Position numbers and translations under genes: made by a program
From: Candidatus Krumholzibacteriota bacterium
Lineage (GTDB): Bacteria; Krumholzibacteriota; Krumholzibacteriia; JAJRXK01
Assembly (NCBI GenBank): GCA_029262065.1
Contig: JAJDAC010000005.1
Span: 1 to 64,000, forward strand
Length of the DNA stretch: 64,000 nucleotides
Reading direction: 5' to 3'
In this document: positions 34,176 to 42,481 of the stretch, in pieces
Layout: each line of letters begins with the position of its first letter
Position numbering within the stretch: the first letter of the stretch is position 1
Notes under the pieces: model-generated
What the model saw: the letters and a program-made list of their open reading frames with translations, nothing else
What the model was told of the DNA's origin: nothing
Database searches by the model: none

Positions 34176-35243
34176 TCATGCCGACCCCGCCGTTTGGCTG
34201 TTGACCTGGAGCGGTACGTCGACTGTTCCCGAAGCCTGATCACTGGGCATCTCCAACACGACCTTGCCGCGCACGTGACCCAGCTCCACGAACCGTATGG
34301 CTTCGACTGCCTCGTGCAGCGGGAACGTCCGCTCGATCACCGGACGTAGCTGCCCCGCCGCCATCATCTGCCCAAGCTCGGCGAGATCGGTGTCGCGGAT
34401 GGAGTCGTCGACCTTGAGGGAGTGCACGCTCTTGCCGCTGAACATGAAGGCCAATTTTCCCAACAGTAGCGCTTCGAACAACTGCCGCGCGCCGCCACCG
34501 ATCATGGCGTAGCGTCCGCCTGGCTTCAGGCAACGACGATACTCGAGAACGGAGTGGTACCCGTTCACACCGAAGATCACGTCGTAGCGCTCACCGTTCT
34601 GCGTGAAGTCTTCGTGCGCGTAGTCGACTACGTGGTCGGCACCGAGCGACTTCATGAGCTCGACGTTGCGCTCGCCGCACACCGCGGTCACCGTTGCGCC
34701 CGCGGCCTTGGCCACCTGCACCAGGTACGTGCCCACGCCTCCGCCCGCGCCCTGGATGAGCACCGACTCGCCGGCACGTACCTTGGCCAGATCGCGAACC
34801 GCCTGCAACGCGGTGACTCCAGCCACGGGAAGGGTCGACGCCTGGGCGAACGTCACCGACTTGGGCTTGATGGCCAGCTTGTTCTCCGTGAGGGCCACGT
34901 ACTCGGCGAACCCGCCCATGCCATCATCGAATGCTTCGCCGAACACTTCGTCGCCCACCGAAAAGCGCCTGGCGCCCGGTCCCAGTTCGACCACCTCGCC
35001 GGCCGCTTCCACGCCCAAAATCTGATTCTTCGGACGCCAGATACCGTTGAAGAATCGAACCAGAAACGGGTCGGCCCGCATGATCCGGCAGTCGGCCGAG
35101 TTGATCGAACTCGCCCGCACCCGCACGAGCACCTGACCTTCGCCTGGCTTCGGGCGGGGAGCATCTATATGTTCGAGAACTTCGGGTCCACCGTAGCGGC
35201 GGTAGGCAATGGCTTTCATTGGGTTGGGCATTGGGTTGGGCAT
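34176..35243 (-). CDS. NAD(P)H quinone oxidoreductase-like MDR protein
   Basis: 355 residues. It has the zinc-free MDR plan: KAIAYRRYGGPEVLEH at the start, INSADCRIM, LGVEAAGEVVELG, and the NADPH loop GAGGGVGTYLVQVAKAAGA. The enzyme probably reduces quinones or reactive carbonyls in the cytoplasm. AGGAGAACCCC precedes the first of three closely spaced in-frame ATGs, produced by a duplicated ATGCCCAACCCA; homologs usually begin at the third (MKAIAYRR). It is divergent from a TetR-family regulator with palindromes between them, so it is probably that regulator's target. Confidence 0.9.
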   Translation of the reverse strand: MPNPMPNPMKAIAYRRYGGPEVLEHIDAPRPKPGEGQVLVRVRASSINSADCRIMRADPFLVRFFNGIWRPKNQILGVEAAGEVVELGPGARRFSVGDEVFGEAFDDGMGGFAEYVALTENKLAIKPKSVTFAQASTLPVAGVTALQAVRDLAKVRAGESVLIQGAGGGVGTYLVQVAKAAGATVTAVCGERNVELMKSLGADHVVDYAHEDFTQNGERYDVIFGVNGYHSVLEYRRCLKPGGRYAMIGGGARQLFEALLLGKLAFMFSGKSVHSLKVDDSIRDTDLAELGQMMAAGQLRPVIERTFPLHEAVEAIRFVELGHVRGKVVLEMPSDQASGTVDVPLQVNSQTAGSA

Positions 35244-35308
35244 GGGGTTCTCCTGGGGCTTTTCTGGCTGATCTGTCGCATTTTCAACCGATTGGACGTT
35301 GCGTGGCT

Positions 35309-35339
35309 TTTACTTACAGTGTAAACTTACGCAGTAAGT
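35309..35339. promoter_or_regulatory. TetR operator palindromes between oxidoreductase and regulator
   Basis: TTAC-AGT-GTAA (35314-35324, within TTTACTTACAGTGTAAAC) and ACTTAC-GCA-GTAAGT (35325-35339) are adjacent inverted repeats in the 112-127 nt divergent gap. Position and symmetry fit a TetR-type autorepressor also controlling the oxidoreductase. Confidence 0.65.
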
Positions 35340-35370
35340 CAATCGGCCGCAAGCCATGGGAGTCGAAGAA

Positions 35371-36039
35371 ATGACGGCAGCTCGCAAAGCCCGGTCGAGG
35401 CGCGCGCCACTCAGCTACGAGTTGGTGATCGAAACGGCGCTGAACCTGGCCGACGAGGTGGGCATCGACGCGCTGTCGATGCGCCGGCTGGGCCAGGCGT
35501 TGGGCGTGGAGGCCATGTCGCTGTACAACCACGTGGCCAACAAGGAAGCGTTGCTCGACGGACTGGTCGACCGCGTGTTCAGCGAAATGCAACTCGCCGA
35601 GAAGACCGGCGAGTGGAAGTCGGGCATGCGTGCGTGCGCGGTGTCCAAACATGAGGCGCTGCGGCGGCATCCGTGGGCTACGGTGCTGCTCGAGTCGCGA
35701 ACGAACCCCGGGCCGGAAAACCTGAAACACCACGACGCGGTACTCGGCTGCCTACGCAACGCCGGCTTCTCGATCGTCGACGCCGTGCACGCCTACTCGG
35801 CCATGGACAGTTACGTGTATGGGTTCGCCATGCAGCAGGCAAACCTTCCGTTCGACAGTCCCGAGGAAATGCACCACGTTACCGAAATGATGATGAGTGC
35901 GATGCCTGTGGGCGAGTACCCGCACCTGGCCGAAGCGGGCATCGAGCTCGTGCGCATGCAGTACGATTACGGTCAGGAATTCGAGTATGGTCTGGACCTC
36001 ATCCTCGACGGCATCGAGAGAGAAGGTTCACCCGGGTAA
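35371..36039 (+). CDS. TetR family transcriptional regulator
   Basis: 222 residues from ATG 35371, chosen because GGGAG sits 8 nt upstream; ATG 35356 would add five residues. The N-terminal helix-turn-helix is LVIETALNLADEVGIDALSMRRLGQALGVEAMSLYNHVANKEALLDGL (read here as one TetR_N domain in two parts). The C-terminal ~150 residues are the ligand-binding TetR_C-type helical domain. The likely target is the divergent oxidoreductase plus itself. The stop codon TAA lies within copy B of the CACCCGGGTAAC word, so the last residues (GSPG) come from that repeat. Confidence 0.9.
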   Translation: MTAARKARSRRAPLSYELVIETALNLADEVGIDALSMRRLGQALGVEAMSLYNHVANKEALLDGLVDRVFSEMQLAEKTGEWKSGMRACAVSKHEALRRHPWATVLLESRTNPGPENLKHHDAVLGCLRNAGFSIVDAVHAYSAMDSYVYGFAMQQANLPFDSPEEMHHVTEMMMSAMPVGEYPHLAEAGIELVRMQYDYGQEFEYGLDLILDGIEREGSPG

Positions 36040-36056
36040 CCGTAGGTTGCCATATA
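36029..36056 (+). repeat. Copy B of the CACCCGGGTAAC word
   Basis: CACCCGGGTAAC (36029-36040), with GGTTGCCATATA shortly after (36045-36056). It resembles copy D, where GTTGCCATAT also follows. It supplies the TetR stop codon. Confidence 0.6.
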
Positions 36057-36133
36057 CGTTAGGTGTTGCGGCAACTTCCTTCCCAGGGGCACCGTAGACC
36101 AGAGAGTCGTGGGTCCCAACGAAGGACAGATTC

Positions 36134-37717
36134 ATGGTACCAGCATCTGACGCATCGACTGGCCCACCGAGTGGCCCACCGACTGGCACATCGACCGGAA
36201 CCGCCCAACCCCTGGCCTGGCGTTGGCTTCTTGTCCCCGCCGTTGCCCAGCTCCTACTGCATCTCTTTACCAACGGCCGCTACGGCATCTTCCGCGACGA
36301 GTACTACTACCTCGCGTGCGCGGCCCGCCCCGCCATTGGGTACGTCGACCATCCGCCGCTCTCCATCTGGATCCTCTCAGTATGGAAGATGGTCTTTGGC
36401 GACTCCGTTCACGCCCTGCGTATTCTGCCGGCCCTATGCGGCGCGACACTGGTGATGATGACCGGTGCGCTCGCGGCCGAACTGGGAGGCCGCCGTTGGG
36501 CCCAGATGATCGCCGGTTCGGCCTCGGCCATCGGCGCGGTGGGGCTGGTGATCTGCGGCTTCTACTCCATGAACAGCTTCGACTTTCTGTTCTGGGCGGG
36601 CGCGTACCTCGTGCTGCTGAAGATCGTGCGAACGGGCGACGCACGACTATGGCCGATGCTCGGTGCGTTGTTGGGCGTGGGTCTCATGAACAAGATCGGT
36701 CTGCTCGTGTTCGGTTTGGCTCTGGTACTGGGCCTCGTGCTCACCGAGCATCGTCGCCATCTCAAGGACAAGCGCATCTACCTGGCGGGCGCTCTGGGAG
36801 TGTTGGGTCTGCTGCCGTACGTACTCTGGAACGCCGCGAACAACTGGGCCACGCTGACGTTCATCAGAAACGCGCAGACGGAGAAGATTTCCGACCTGTC
36901 GCCGTTGGAGTTCCTGAAGGAAAACGTGCTCGAAGCCAATCCCACCACACTCGTGATCTGGAGCAGCGGACTGGTTTGGCTTCTGGTGGCCAAACGTGCG
37001 GTGCGTTTTCGCATCGTCGGCGCAATGTTCCTGCTGAGCTTTGCCATCATGGTTTTGCAGAACGCCAAACCGTACTACCTGGGCCCGTCGTTCTTGGTGC
37101 TGATGGCCGCGGGGGCGGTTGCGTGGGAAGGCTGGACCCAGGCGCGCAAGTGGGCGTGGGCTCGTTGGCTAATGGTAGTGAACCTGGTCGCGGGTGCGGT
37201 CATCTTCATGCCCATGGCCATTCCCATCCTTTCACTCGAAGACTCGGTTACCTACATGCAGCGGCTGGGAATTGTACCCGAAACGGGCGAGGACACGCCG
37301 GTGGGCGAGGCGCCGCAGTACTTCTCCGACCGCTTCGGTTGGAAGGAAGTAGCTCAGACGGTGAACGATGTGTATGTGGGCTTGAGTCCAGAAGACAGAC
37401 AGAAGTGCGTGGTGGTGGCCACCAACTACGGCCACGCGGGGGCACTCGAGTATTGGGGGCGCAACTTCGACTACCCCACGCCGGTTCACTCGTTTCACAA
37501 CAACTACTGGTTGTGGGGTCCGCCCCCCGGTGACGGCGAGATCGTCATCATGGTCGACTTCAGTCGCGAATCCATCGAGACGATCTTCGGCGAAATCGTC
37601 GAGGCGGCCGTGCGCGTCGAACCTCGTGCTCGCGAGTCAGAAGTTCGCGTGTTGGTGTGTCGCGGGTTGAAGCGCCCATGGGCCGACGTTTGGGCCAAGA
37701 ACCCCTCGTTCATCTGA
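36134..37717 (+). CDS. PMT/ArnT-type (GT39/GT83-like) membrane glycosyltransferase
   Basis: 527 residues with 10-12 membrane helices. The first periplasmic loop reads FRDEYYYLACA ... GYVDHPPLSIWIL, the classic PMT_2 motif with the catalytic Asp-Glu pair and the following DHPP. These enzymes move a sugar from polyprenyl phosphate to lipid A, protein or another acceptor on the periplasmic face. The C-terminal ~170 residues form a soluble domain. The N-terminal ~24 residues are a disordered TGPPSG repeat from 12-bp units. The 3' end overlaps the convergent amidohydrolase by 8 nt. AAGGA precedes the ATG. Confidence 0.9.
   Translation: MVPASDASTGPPSGPPTGTSTGTAQPLAWRWLLVPAVAQLLLHLFTNGRYGIFRDEYYYLACAARPAIGYVDHPPLSIWILSVWKMVFGDSVHALRILPALCGATLVMMTGALAAELGGRRWAQMIAGSASAIGAVGLVICGFYSMNSFDFLFWAGAYLVLLKIVRTGDARLWPMLGALLGVGLMNKIGLLVFGLALVLGLVLTEHRRHLKDKRIYLAGALGVLGLLPYVLWNAANNWATLTFIRNAQTEKISDLSPLEFLKENVLEANPTTLVIWSSGLVWLLVAKRAVRFRIVGAMFLLSFAIMVLQNAKPYYLGPSFLVLMAAGAVAWEGWTQARKWAWARWLMVVNLVAGAVIFMPMAIPILSLEDSVTYMQRLGIVPETGEDTPVGEAPQYFSDRFGWKEVAQTVNDVYVGLSPEDRQKCVVVATNYGHAGALEYWGRNFDYPTPVHSFHNNYWLWGPPPGDGEIVIMVDFSRESIETIFGEIVEAAVRVEPRARESEVRVLVCRGLKRPWADVWAKNPSFI
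36158..36205 (+). repeat. Four 12-bp tandem units at the glycosyltransferase N-terminus
   Basis: ACTGGCCCACCG and three variants at 36158, 36170, 36182 and 36194 encode Thr/Ser-Gly-Pro-Pro-like repeats before the first helix. Confidence 0.75.
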
Positions 37718-39239
37718 TCCCAGACTTCACACTGCCAAGCAGCGCCTTCCGATCCACCAGGCGACCCTCACTGATCACCATCTCCAGCGTCCGCGTGTTC
37801 CGGATGTCATCCAACGGATTCTTGTCGAGCACGAGAAAGTCGGCGCGCTTGCCGGCTTCGATGGTGCCAACCTCATCGCCAACGCCGATGAGCTCGGCTG
37901 CGTTCCTGGTACCCATCTCCAGGGCTTCCATGGGCGTGAGCCCGGCCTGAACCAACAGTTCCAGTTCCCGGTGAACGCTGAATCCGGGAAAAACGTACGG
38001 GTTGCCGGTATCGGTTCCGAGTGCCATGGGCACGCCGCGGTCGTGCAACATCCCAACGTTGCTCAACAGGTCATCCATTCGGATGCGGTTGGCGTGGGCG
38101 GGGTCGATGCCGGGTTCGACGTGCACAGTACCGCTGCGCCGAAACCCCTGGATGAAGCGGGGGTTTCTGAGGGCGGCTACCTGTTCGGTTGAAACGGTCT
38201 CGGTCAGGAAGGAATCGTCGAGGGAAAACGGCTCGTCTACGTACCACAACGATACCAAGCCGGCGTAGATCGAGATGGTAGGCACCACAACGAAATTCGC
38301 GTCGGCCATCTTCTGGGCCAGGGCCGCATCGGGAAACGGCGGGCGCTCAACCGTGTGCACGACACCGGCGGCGCCGCCCTCCATGGCAGCTTCCAGCTCG
38401 TCGAGCGAGGTCACGTGCGCGAACACACGAAGTCCATGCTGCGCCGCCTCGTCCACGATCGTTCGTATCATCTCGACCGACATCTGGGGATGGTCGTCAC
38501 CAAACGGTGTAGGTCCGGATTCGACGGTGATCTTGATCGCATGCATTCCACCCGCCGCCCGCTCCTGAACCGCCTTTCGTGCAGCCTCCTTGGTACGGAC
38601 GAACGAAACGCCAATGCCCAGCGAGTACAGGTCGACGGGGTCGTTCATGGGGGTTGCCGCCGATAGTGAATCAGCGAACGCTTGCACACTCGAGGGGAAG
38701 ATCGTGTAGACCGGGTGCGTGCCGTGGAGGGTCAGGTGACCTCCGGTGCCGTAGATATATGGAGCTTGTAGCGTGCCCTCTGCACGCCTCTCTACTAGGG
38801 CATTGATGGAATCGGTGCTACCGCCGGTTGCGCCCAGCTGAAGAATGGACGTGACACCGTAGTAGAGAAGGCGACCGAGAACCTTGTCGATGGTGTCGGG
38901 TTGGCGGGCTACGGGCGACCCCAGCCCGAAGTGGACGTGCGTATCCGTGAGACCGGGAATCACGAACTTGCCCGCGGCGTCGATCACCGTAGCGCCACTG
39001 GGAATCTCGGCCTCTCCGTCGGCCGCTACCGATGCGATGCGGCCATCACGAACTACAATGGTGGTCCCGGGCCTGGACGCGGTTCCGGTCCCATCGATCA
39101 GGGTTGCTCCCGTAACTACGAGGTCGGACTGGTCCGCGGCCGAGACGGCTGCGGTGGCGTAGCGTGCGGTATGACTCGCAAACCCGATTACGCAGAAGAA
39201 GACGGTAGCGAAACAAAGTGCCGTCGTTCCTGTTCTCAT
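37710..39239 (-). CDS. Exported metal-dependent amidohydrolase (imidazolonepropionase-like)
   Basis: 509 residues; ATG 39239 follows AAGGAGAC. The signal peptide is FATVFFCVIGFASHTA. It has the amidohydrolase pattern: composite beta-sandwich start (LVVTGATLIDGTGTA ... VVRDGRIASV), metal motif GLTDTHVHFG, a probable carboxylated Lys in AIKITV, HV ligands in RVFAHVTS and VVHTVERP, and the catalytic Asp in LGTDTGNPY. It ends with the second half of the sandwich (GKRADFLVLDKNPLDDI). The substrate is perhaps a cyclic amide or dipeptide; not determinable. Confidence 0.9.
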   Translation of the reverse strand: MRTGTTALCFATVFFCVIGFASHTARYATAAVSAADQSDLVVTGATLIDGTGTASRPGTTIVVRDGRIASVAADGEAEIPSGATVIDAAGKFVIPGLTDTHVHFGLGSPVARQPDTIDKVLGRLLYYGVTSILQLGATGGSTDSINALVERRAEGTLQAPYIYGTGGHLTLHGTHPVYTIFPSSVQAFADSLSAATPMNDPVDLYSLGIGVSFVRTKEAARKAVQERAAGGMHAIKITVESGPTPFGDDHPQMSVEMIRTIVDEAAQHGLRVFAHVTSLDELEAAMEGGAAGVVHTVERPPFPDAALAQKMADANFVVVPTISIYAGLVSLWYVDEPFSLDDSFLTETVSTEQVAALRNPRFIQGFRRSGTVHVEPGIDPAHANRIRMDDLLSNVGMLHDRGVPMALGTDTGNPYVFPGFSVHRELELLVQAGLTPMEALEMGTRNAAELIGVGDEVGTIEAGKRADFLVLDKNPLDDIRNTRTLEMVISEGRLVDRKALLGSVKSGIR

Positions 39240-39374
39240 TGACGTTCGTCTCCTTCGAGCGACTCATTGTTCGGTGAGCTGACCTTCCAAAGCAGCCGTC
39301 CAGGGTTTCCAGACGGGCCTAACTAGACAACGAATGAGGTCCTCTGAACGAACAGGGGACTCGAGACGAGCTGC

Positions 39375-39671
39375 CTAGGACTTCAGACTAGACACTTCAT
39401 CCAAGAGACGGTCAGCCAGCAGATCCTTTTGTGTTTCCATGTCGAACCGGGTCTGCAAGTTGATCCAGAACATCTCGCTCGTGCCGAAATAGACGGAAAG
39501 GCGTAGTGCTGTATCGGCGCTGATGCCACGCTTCCCATGAACAATCTCGTTGATACGGCGAGGCGGAACAGTGATGTCCTTGGCAATCCGGTACTGGCTG
39601 ATTCCCATGGGCTCGAGGAATTCCTCAAGCAAGATTTCGCCGGGGTGAATGGGAGGTAGTTTCTTCGCCAT
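39375..39671 (-). CDS. higA: HigA family antitoxin (XRE)
   Basis: 98 residues. The HigA hallmark HPGEILLEEFLEPMGISQYRIAKDI is followed by a helix-turn-helix (PPRRINEIVHGKRGISADTALRLSVYF) and FWINLQTRFD. It should neutralise the HigB toxin encoded 8 nt upstream and repress the shared promoter. The gene order toxin then antitoxin is the usual higBA arrangement. Confidence 0.92.
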   Translation of the reverse strand: MAKKLPPIHPGEILLEEFLEPMGISQYRIAKDITVPPRRINEIVHGKRGISADTALRLSVYFGTSEMFWINLQTRFDMETQKDLLADRLLDEVSSLKS

Positions 39672-39679
39672 GATCGCCT

Positions 39680-39961
39680 TCAGTGATAGTCGGTTACTTC
39701 AACCTCGTAAGCGTGGCCTTGGCGCCATATAAAGCACACACGCCACTGGTCGTTGATTCGAATACTGTGTTGGCCTTTTCGATTTCCAGAGAGTTTTTCC
39801 AGCCGGTTTCCAGGCGGGATACGCAGATCAGCAACGGCTTCAGCCGCATCCAGAATCGCCAATTTCCTGTAGGTCGCCCTCTGGATGCCCATCGAGAGGC
39901 CTCTACACCTCTCCCGTCGGAACACCTGTTCAGCTGCTTTCCCACGGAACGATCGAATCAT
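39680..39961 (-). CDS. higB: HigB/RelE-type toxin
   Basis: 93 residues, normal HigB length. It starts MIRSFRGKAAEQVF and has the family signature: RKLAILDAAEAVADLRIPPGN, LEKLSGNRKGQHSIRINDQWRVCFIW, ending EVEVTDYH. The basic residues plus Arg in QWRVCF and the terminal Tyr-His suit a ribosome-dependent mRNA interferase. The start codon lies 7 nt downstream of the predicted -10 element, so the mRNA may be leaderless. Base composition is lower in GC than neighbours, in keeping with transfer. Confidence 0.92.
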   Translation of the reverse strand: MIRSFRGKAAEQVFRRERCRGLSMGIQRATYRKLAILDAAEAVADLRIPPGNRLEKLSGNRKGQHSIRINDQWRVCFIWRQGHAYEVEVTDYH

Positions 39962-39967
39962 TGCGAT

Positions 39968-40002
39968 ATGATAACGCGGATCGTTAATAACGTCAAGCGT
40001 TA
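39968..40002 (-). promoter_or_regulatory. higBA promoter with twin TAACG-N5-CGTTA operators
   Basis: Read on the minus strand, -35 TTGACG (39996-39991) and -10 TATCAT (39973-39968) are separated by exactly 17 nt. Two perfect inverted repeats TAACG-N5-CGTTA cover the promoter at 39972-39986 and 39988-40002, one base apart. HigA binding there would block polymerase. The expected transcription start is at or next to the higB ATG (39961). Confidence 0.8.
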
Positions 40003-40051
40003 ACAGTCGTTGACACGTGCCGGGGCGCGGGAAGCGTTCACCGAAGAAGCG

Positions 40052-40147
40052 CTGGATGAGAAGCGTGACGCATCTGGCGCGGCGGTTGTCGGTGCGAGCG
40101 TGGCCGACTTCGGTGGGCGTGTGCGCAGCGCGGCATTGGTGCTATCA
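40052..40147 (+). pseudogene. Remnant of a second copy of the zincin lipoprotein gene (3' part)
   Basis: Translated in the forward frame, this segment matches the zincin lipoprotein around bases 33661-33756. 26 of 32 residues are identical, including the block VADFGGRVRSAALVLS. Most codon differences in the second half are silent, so the copy diverged as a working gene before being cut. No start or N-terminal part is present; the frame is open only from about 40004 to a TGA at 40181-40183. It lies between higBA and an orphan gene, suggesting replacement of the rest by inserted DNA. Confidence 0.8.
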
Positions 40148-40152
40148 TCACT

Positions 40153-40944
40153 TCACCGTTCGTGGCGTTCGCCGAACCTGGTTTGACAAGCGACATACTC
40201 GACCCACCAAAGGGAAGCAATCGATACAAAGGACGATGCATTGACGGCGAACGACGATCGTCGGAGCCTCGGGTTGTAAGAGAACTGATGGATGCCGAAG
40301 CTCCCGAGCTCTTGCTCGATGAACTCTCGGTCATCGAAGAGTGACTTCAGGGTGAGCAGTACGGCTCCCGTTTGTTCGGGCGCTTGGCCGGTTCTATGAG
40401 CGGCTTCGACTGGAGCGACAAGCAACACCGAGGAGGTTTGAGCTTGTTCGAGGATAGCCACCGTTTCCCCTCGAGCCACGAAGTCTTGCCTCGCAAGGGG
40501 GAACAGTGAAACGCCCCGTTCCAAGAAGCCTAGGATGTCGCCGAGGGTGTACGAGTCCCCCATCTTGATGAAATAGGTGCCAACACCGTCCGACCCAGGA
40601 ACCGCAATGCCTTGCTCAAACTGGAACGCCCCCGCATGAGAAGCCACCAGATATTTGGCGCGCTTGGGAACTTCGACCAAGCCTAGGGTGTCGGTCTCAG
40701 CCACTTTGCCTGCAACGATCAGGAATCGGATTCTCTCTGCTGCTCGAAGTGGGTTTCGGTCTCTTATCAGATGACTGACTTCCGCCCACGGCGATCCCGT
40801 CGAATCCCATTCAACCCGATCGCTCGCACCAGATGTGGCGACACAGGACAGCACATGCAGCAGTAGGACTACTGCGGAAAGACACACGGTAGAGTTGAGA
40901 TGTCGCAACGGGTCGTCAACCATGGTGGTCAGGTGAACAAACAC
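40153..40944 (-). CDS. Hypothetical exported protein, possible lipoprotein
   Basis: 263 residues if read from GTG 40944; ATG 40923 is an equally good start, as neither has a clear ribosome site. A hydrophobic segment (VCLSAVVLLLHVLSC) ends in a possible lipobox, VLSC. The rest is soluble, with no family recognised. It overlaps the right end of the pseudogene frame on the opposite strand and sits in the accessory islet with higBA. Codon use is less GC-biased than neighbours. Function unknown. Confidence 0.6.
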   Translation of the reverse strand: MFVHLTTMVDDPLRHLNSTVCLSAVVLLLHVLSCVATSGASDRVEWDSTGSPWAEVSHLIRDRNPLRAAERIRFLIVAGKVAETDTLGLVEVPKRAKYLVASHAGAFQFEQGIAVPGSDGVGTYFIKMGDSYTLGDILGFLERGVSLFPLARQDFVARGETVAILEQAQTSSVLLVAPVEAAHRTGQAPEQTGAVLLTLKSLFDDREFIEQELGSFGIHQFSYNPRLRRSSFAVNASSFVSIASLWWVEYVACQTRFGERHER

Positions 40945-40957
40945 GAGGGAGAATCGT

Positions 40958-40994
40958 CACCCGGGTAACCTGTTGCAAATAGATTCATTGCAAC
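40958..40994 (+). repeat. Copy C of the CACCCGGGTAAC word with adjacent hairpin
   Basis: CACCCGGGTAACC (40958-40970) is followed directly by a stem GTTGCAA (40972-40978) / TTGCAAC (40988-40994) with a 9-nt loop. It is upstream of the orphan lipoprotein gene and downstream of nnrS. Confidence 0.6.
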
Positions 40995-41110
40995 TTGCCA
41001 ATATTCATAGGGTGCGGACGACCCCGTTCGTACAGTGATCTTGTTCCAGCACTCTTGTTGCAATCTACGGATCAGGCCGGTGCGGCGGCAACCCACCTCA
41101 ACAAGCCGCG

Positions 41111-42286
41111 CTAGTGCTCCGGCTCCACCCCGCCCTTGGGACGCAAACGCGACGCGTTGAGCACCACCCAGAACAACATCGCCACGATCCACGCCAACGC
41201 CGCGCCTTCTATATGCGTCCAGTACCCAACCAGGAAATCCGCACTCACCCGCGTCAGCATGGAAAACAAGAACAGGCTTCCGAACACCCACACCTGCCAT
41301 GGCTTCTGCATCACCGATTCCGCGTGTCCACCGTGTAGCGCGATCACGTGCGTGCTTATGCCGAAGGTCAGCAGGCTGAAGCCGCCGACGAACATCACGT
41401 GCAGGGCGGCAACGCGATAGACGGGCATGGCCGAAGCCATGAGCAGCCCCAACGGAATCATCCAGAACGCGATGTAGATGAAGCGGCGGTTCAGGCCCGG
41501 CGCCTTGGGCCAGCGATGCGCTCGGATGCTGTAGACATAGATGATCGTGACCAACAGCCATCGGAGTCCGTACACGGCGCGCACGACCATGGTGCGGTCC
41601 ATGCGCGTAAGCATCCACTCGGCCGCGGGATAACTGCCGGCCAGTAGCACCGCGGCCAGCACGTATGGTAGTCGCGAGCCGGTTATCGGTGACTGAGCAT
41701 CGGGATCGGCGGCGTAGCCCATGATGGCGGGGTGAAGCAGATGTCCCAGCCCCAGGATCAGGCACAGGAAGACGCCCTCCTGCATGAGACCGCGGCCAAT
41801 GGGCATGGCCCAGGCCGGTACCAGGTCGAGCGTCTGCAGCAGGACCGTTACGCCGCCGACCAATCCGCATATAAGCCCCGCCGGTACGAACAGGAAAGAC
41901 GGCGGCGGTCGGTGCATCTGGTCGCTCTGCCCAATGCGCGAACGAACGAAGTTCACGAGGGTGGCGAGTACGACCAGGTAGCCGACCTGCGATAGCCAGA
42001 AGCGGTCGGTGAGATTGCCGAACGTGGTCGACACCAGGGCCAATGTCAGCAGGACCAATTCGACGCGCGAGGGCCCGGCGGTCTGCATTCGTCGCGGGAT
42101 CATGGTGAGCAGGAAGCCGCAGGCGAAGGCCAGAAGAAACGACTGCACCTGGACCAGGGCGTGGCCCTGGCCGGAGTATTCCTCTTGCAGCTCGAAGGTG
42201 TAGAGCAGCCAATGGCCTACGCCGATGGCTCCGAGCAGGGCGCCGAGGGGGAAGAACAGGCGGTAGGGCGCGTGGGAGAGGGACAT
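41111..42286 (-). CDS. nnrS: NnrS family membrane protein
   Basis: 391 residues with twelve hydrophobic segments. It begins YRLFFPLGALLGAIGVGHW and has the family blocks FACGFLLTMIPR, RGLMQEGVFLCLILGLGHLLHPAI and AALHVMFVGGFSLLTFGISTHV, containing conserved His that may bind haem or copper. NnrS proteins are linked to nitric-oxide and nitrosative-stress protection. No nitrate or nitrite reductase genes are nearby, so it appears to be a stand-alone copy. Confidence 0.9.
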   Translation of the reverse strand: MSLSHAPYRLFFPLGALLGAIGVGHWLLYTFELQEEYSGQGHALVQVQSFLLAFACGFLLTMIPRRMQTAGPSRVELVLLTLALVSTTFGNLTDRFWLSQVGYLVVLATLVNFVRSRIGQSDQMHRPPPSFLFVPAGLICGLVGGVTVLLQTLDLVPAWAMPIGRGLMQEGVFLCLILGLGHLLHPAIMGYAADPDAQSPITGSRLPYVLAAVLLAGSYPAAEWMLTRMDRTMVVRAVYGLRWLLVTIIYVYSIRAHRWPKAPGLNRRFIYIAFWMIPLGLLMASAMPVYRVAALHVMFVGGFSLLTFGISTHVIALHGGHAESVMQKPWQVWVFGSLFLFSMLTRVSADFLVGYWTHIEGAALAWIVAMLFWVVLNASRLRPKGGVEPEH

Positions 42287-42419
42287 GGGCCCACTATGGT
42301 GCTGTCATGGGGTTCGTTCAAGTGCTCGTACCCGTGCCCCGATCCACCGCGATCTCCCATGGCCATGGCAGTTCTTCCGTCCAGACTTCGAACGTAAGGG
42401 TGAGGAGCCAGCCCGCCGG

Positions 42420-42456
42420 GGTTGGCCAACCATCCCTTTCGCGGACACCGGTCCGC
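42420..42456. promoter_or_regulatory. Palindrome and hairpin upstream of the propeller protein gene
   Basis: GGTTGGCCAACC (42420-42431) is a perfect 12-bp palindrome. GCGGAC (42441-42446) and GTCCGC (42451-42456) form a 4-nt-loop hairpin ending 25 nt before the ATG at 42482. Confidence 0.45.
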
Positions 42457-42481
42457 CGCCTTCGAAGCCGGGAGACCTGCC

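Noticed and set aside
40929-42212. Second minus-strand frame overlapping nnrS
   Set aside because: It is Arg/Gly-rich shadow reading of the NnrS gene, which has correct membrane topology and family blocks in its own frame.
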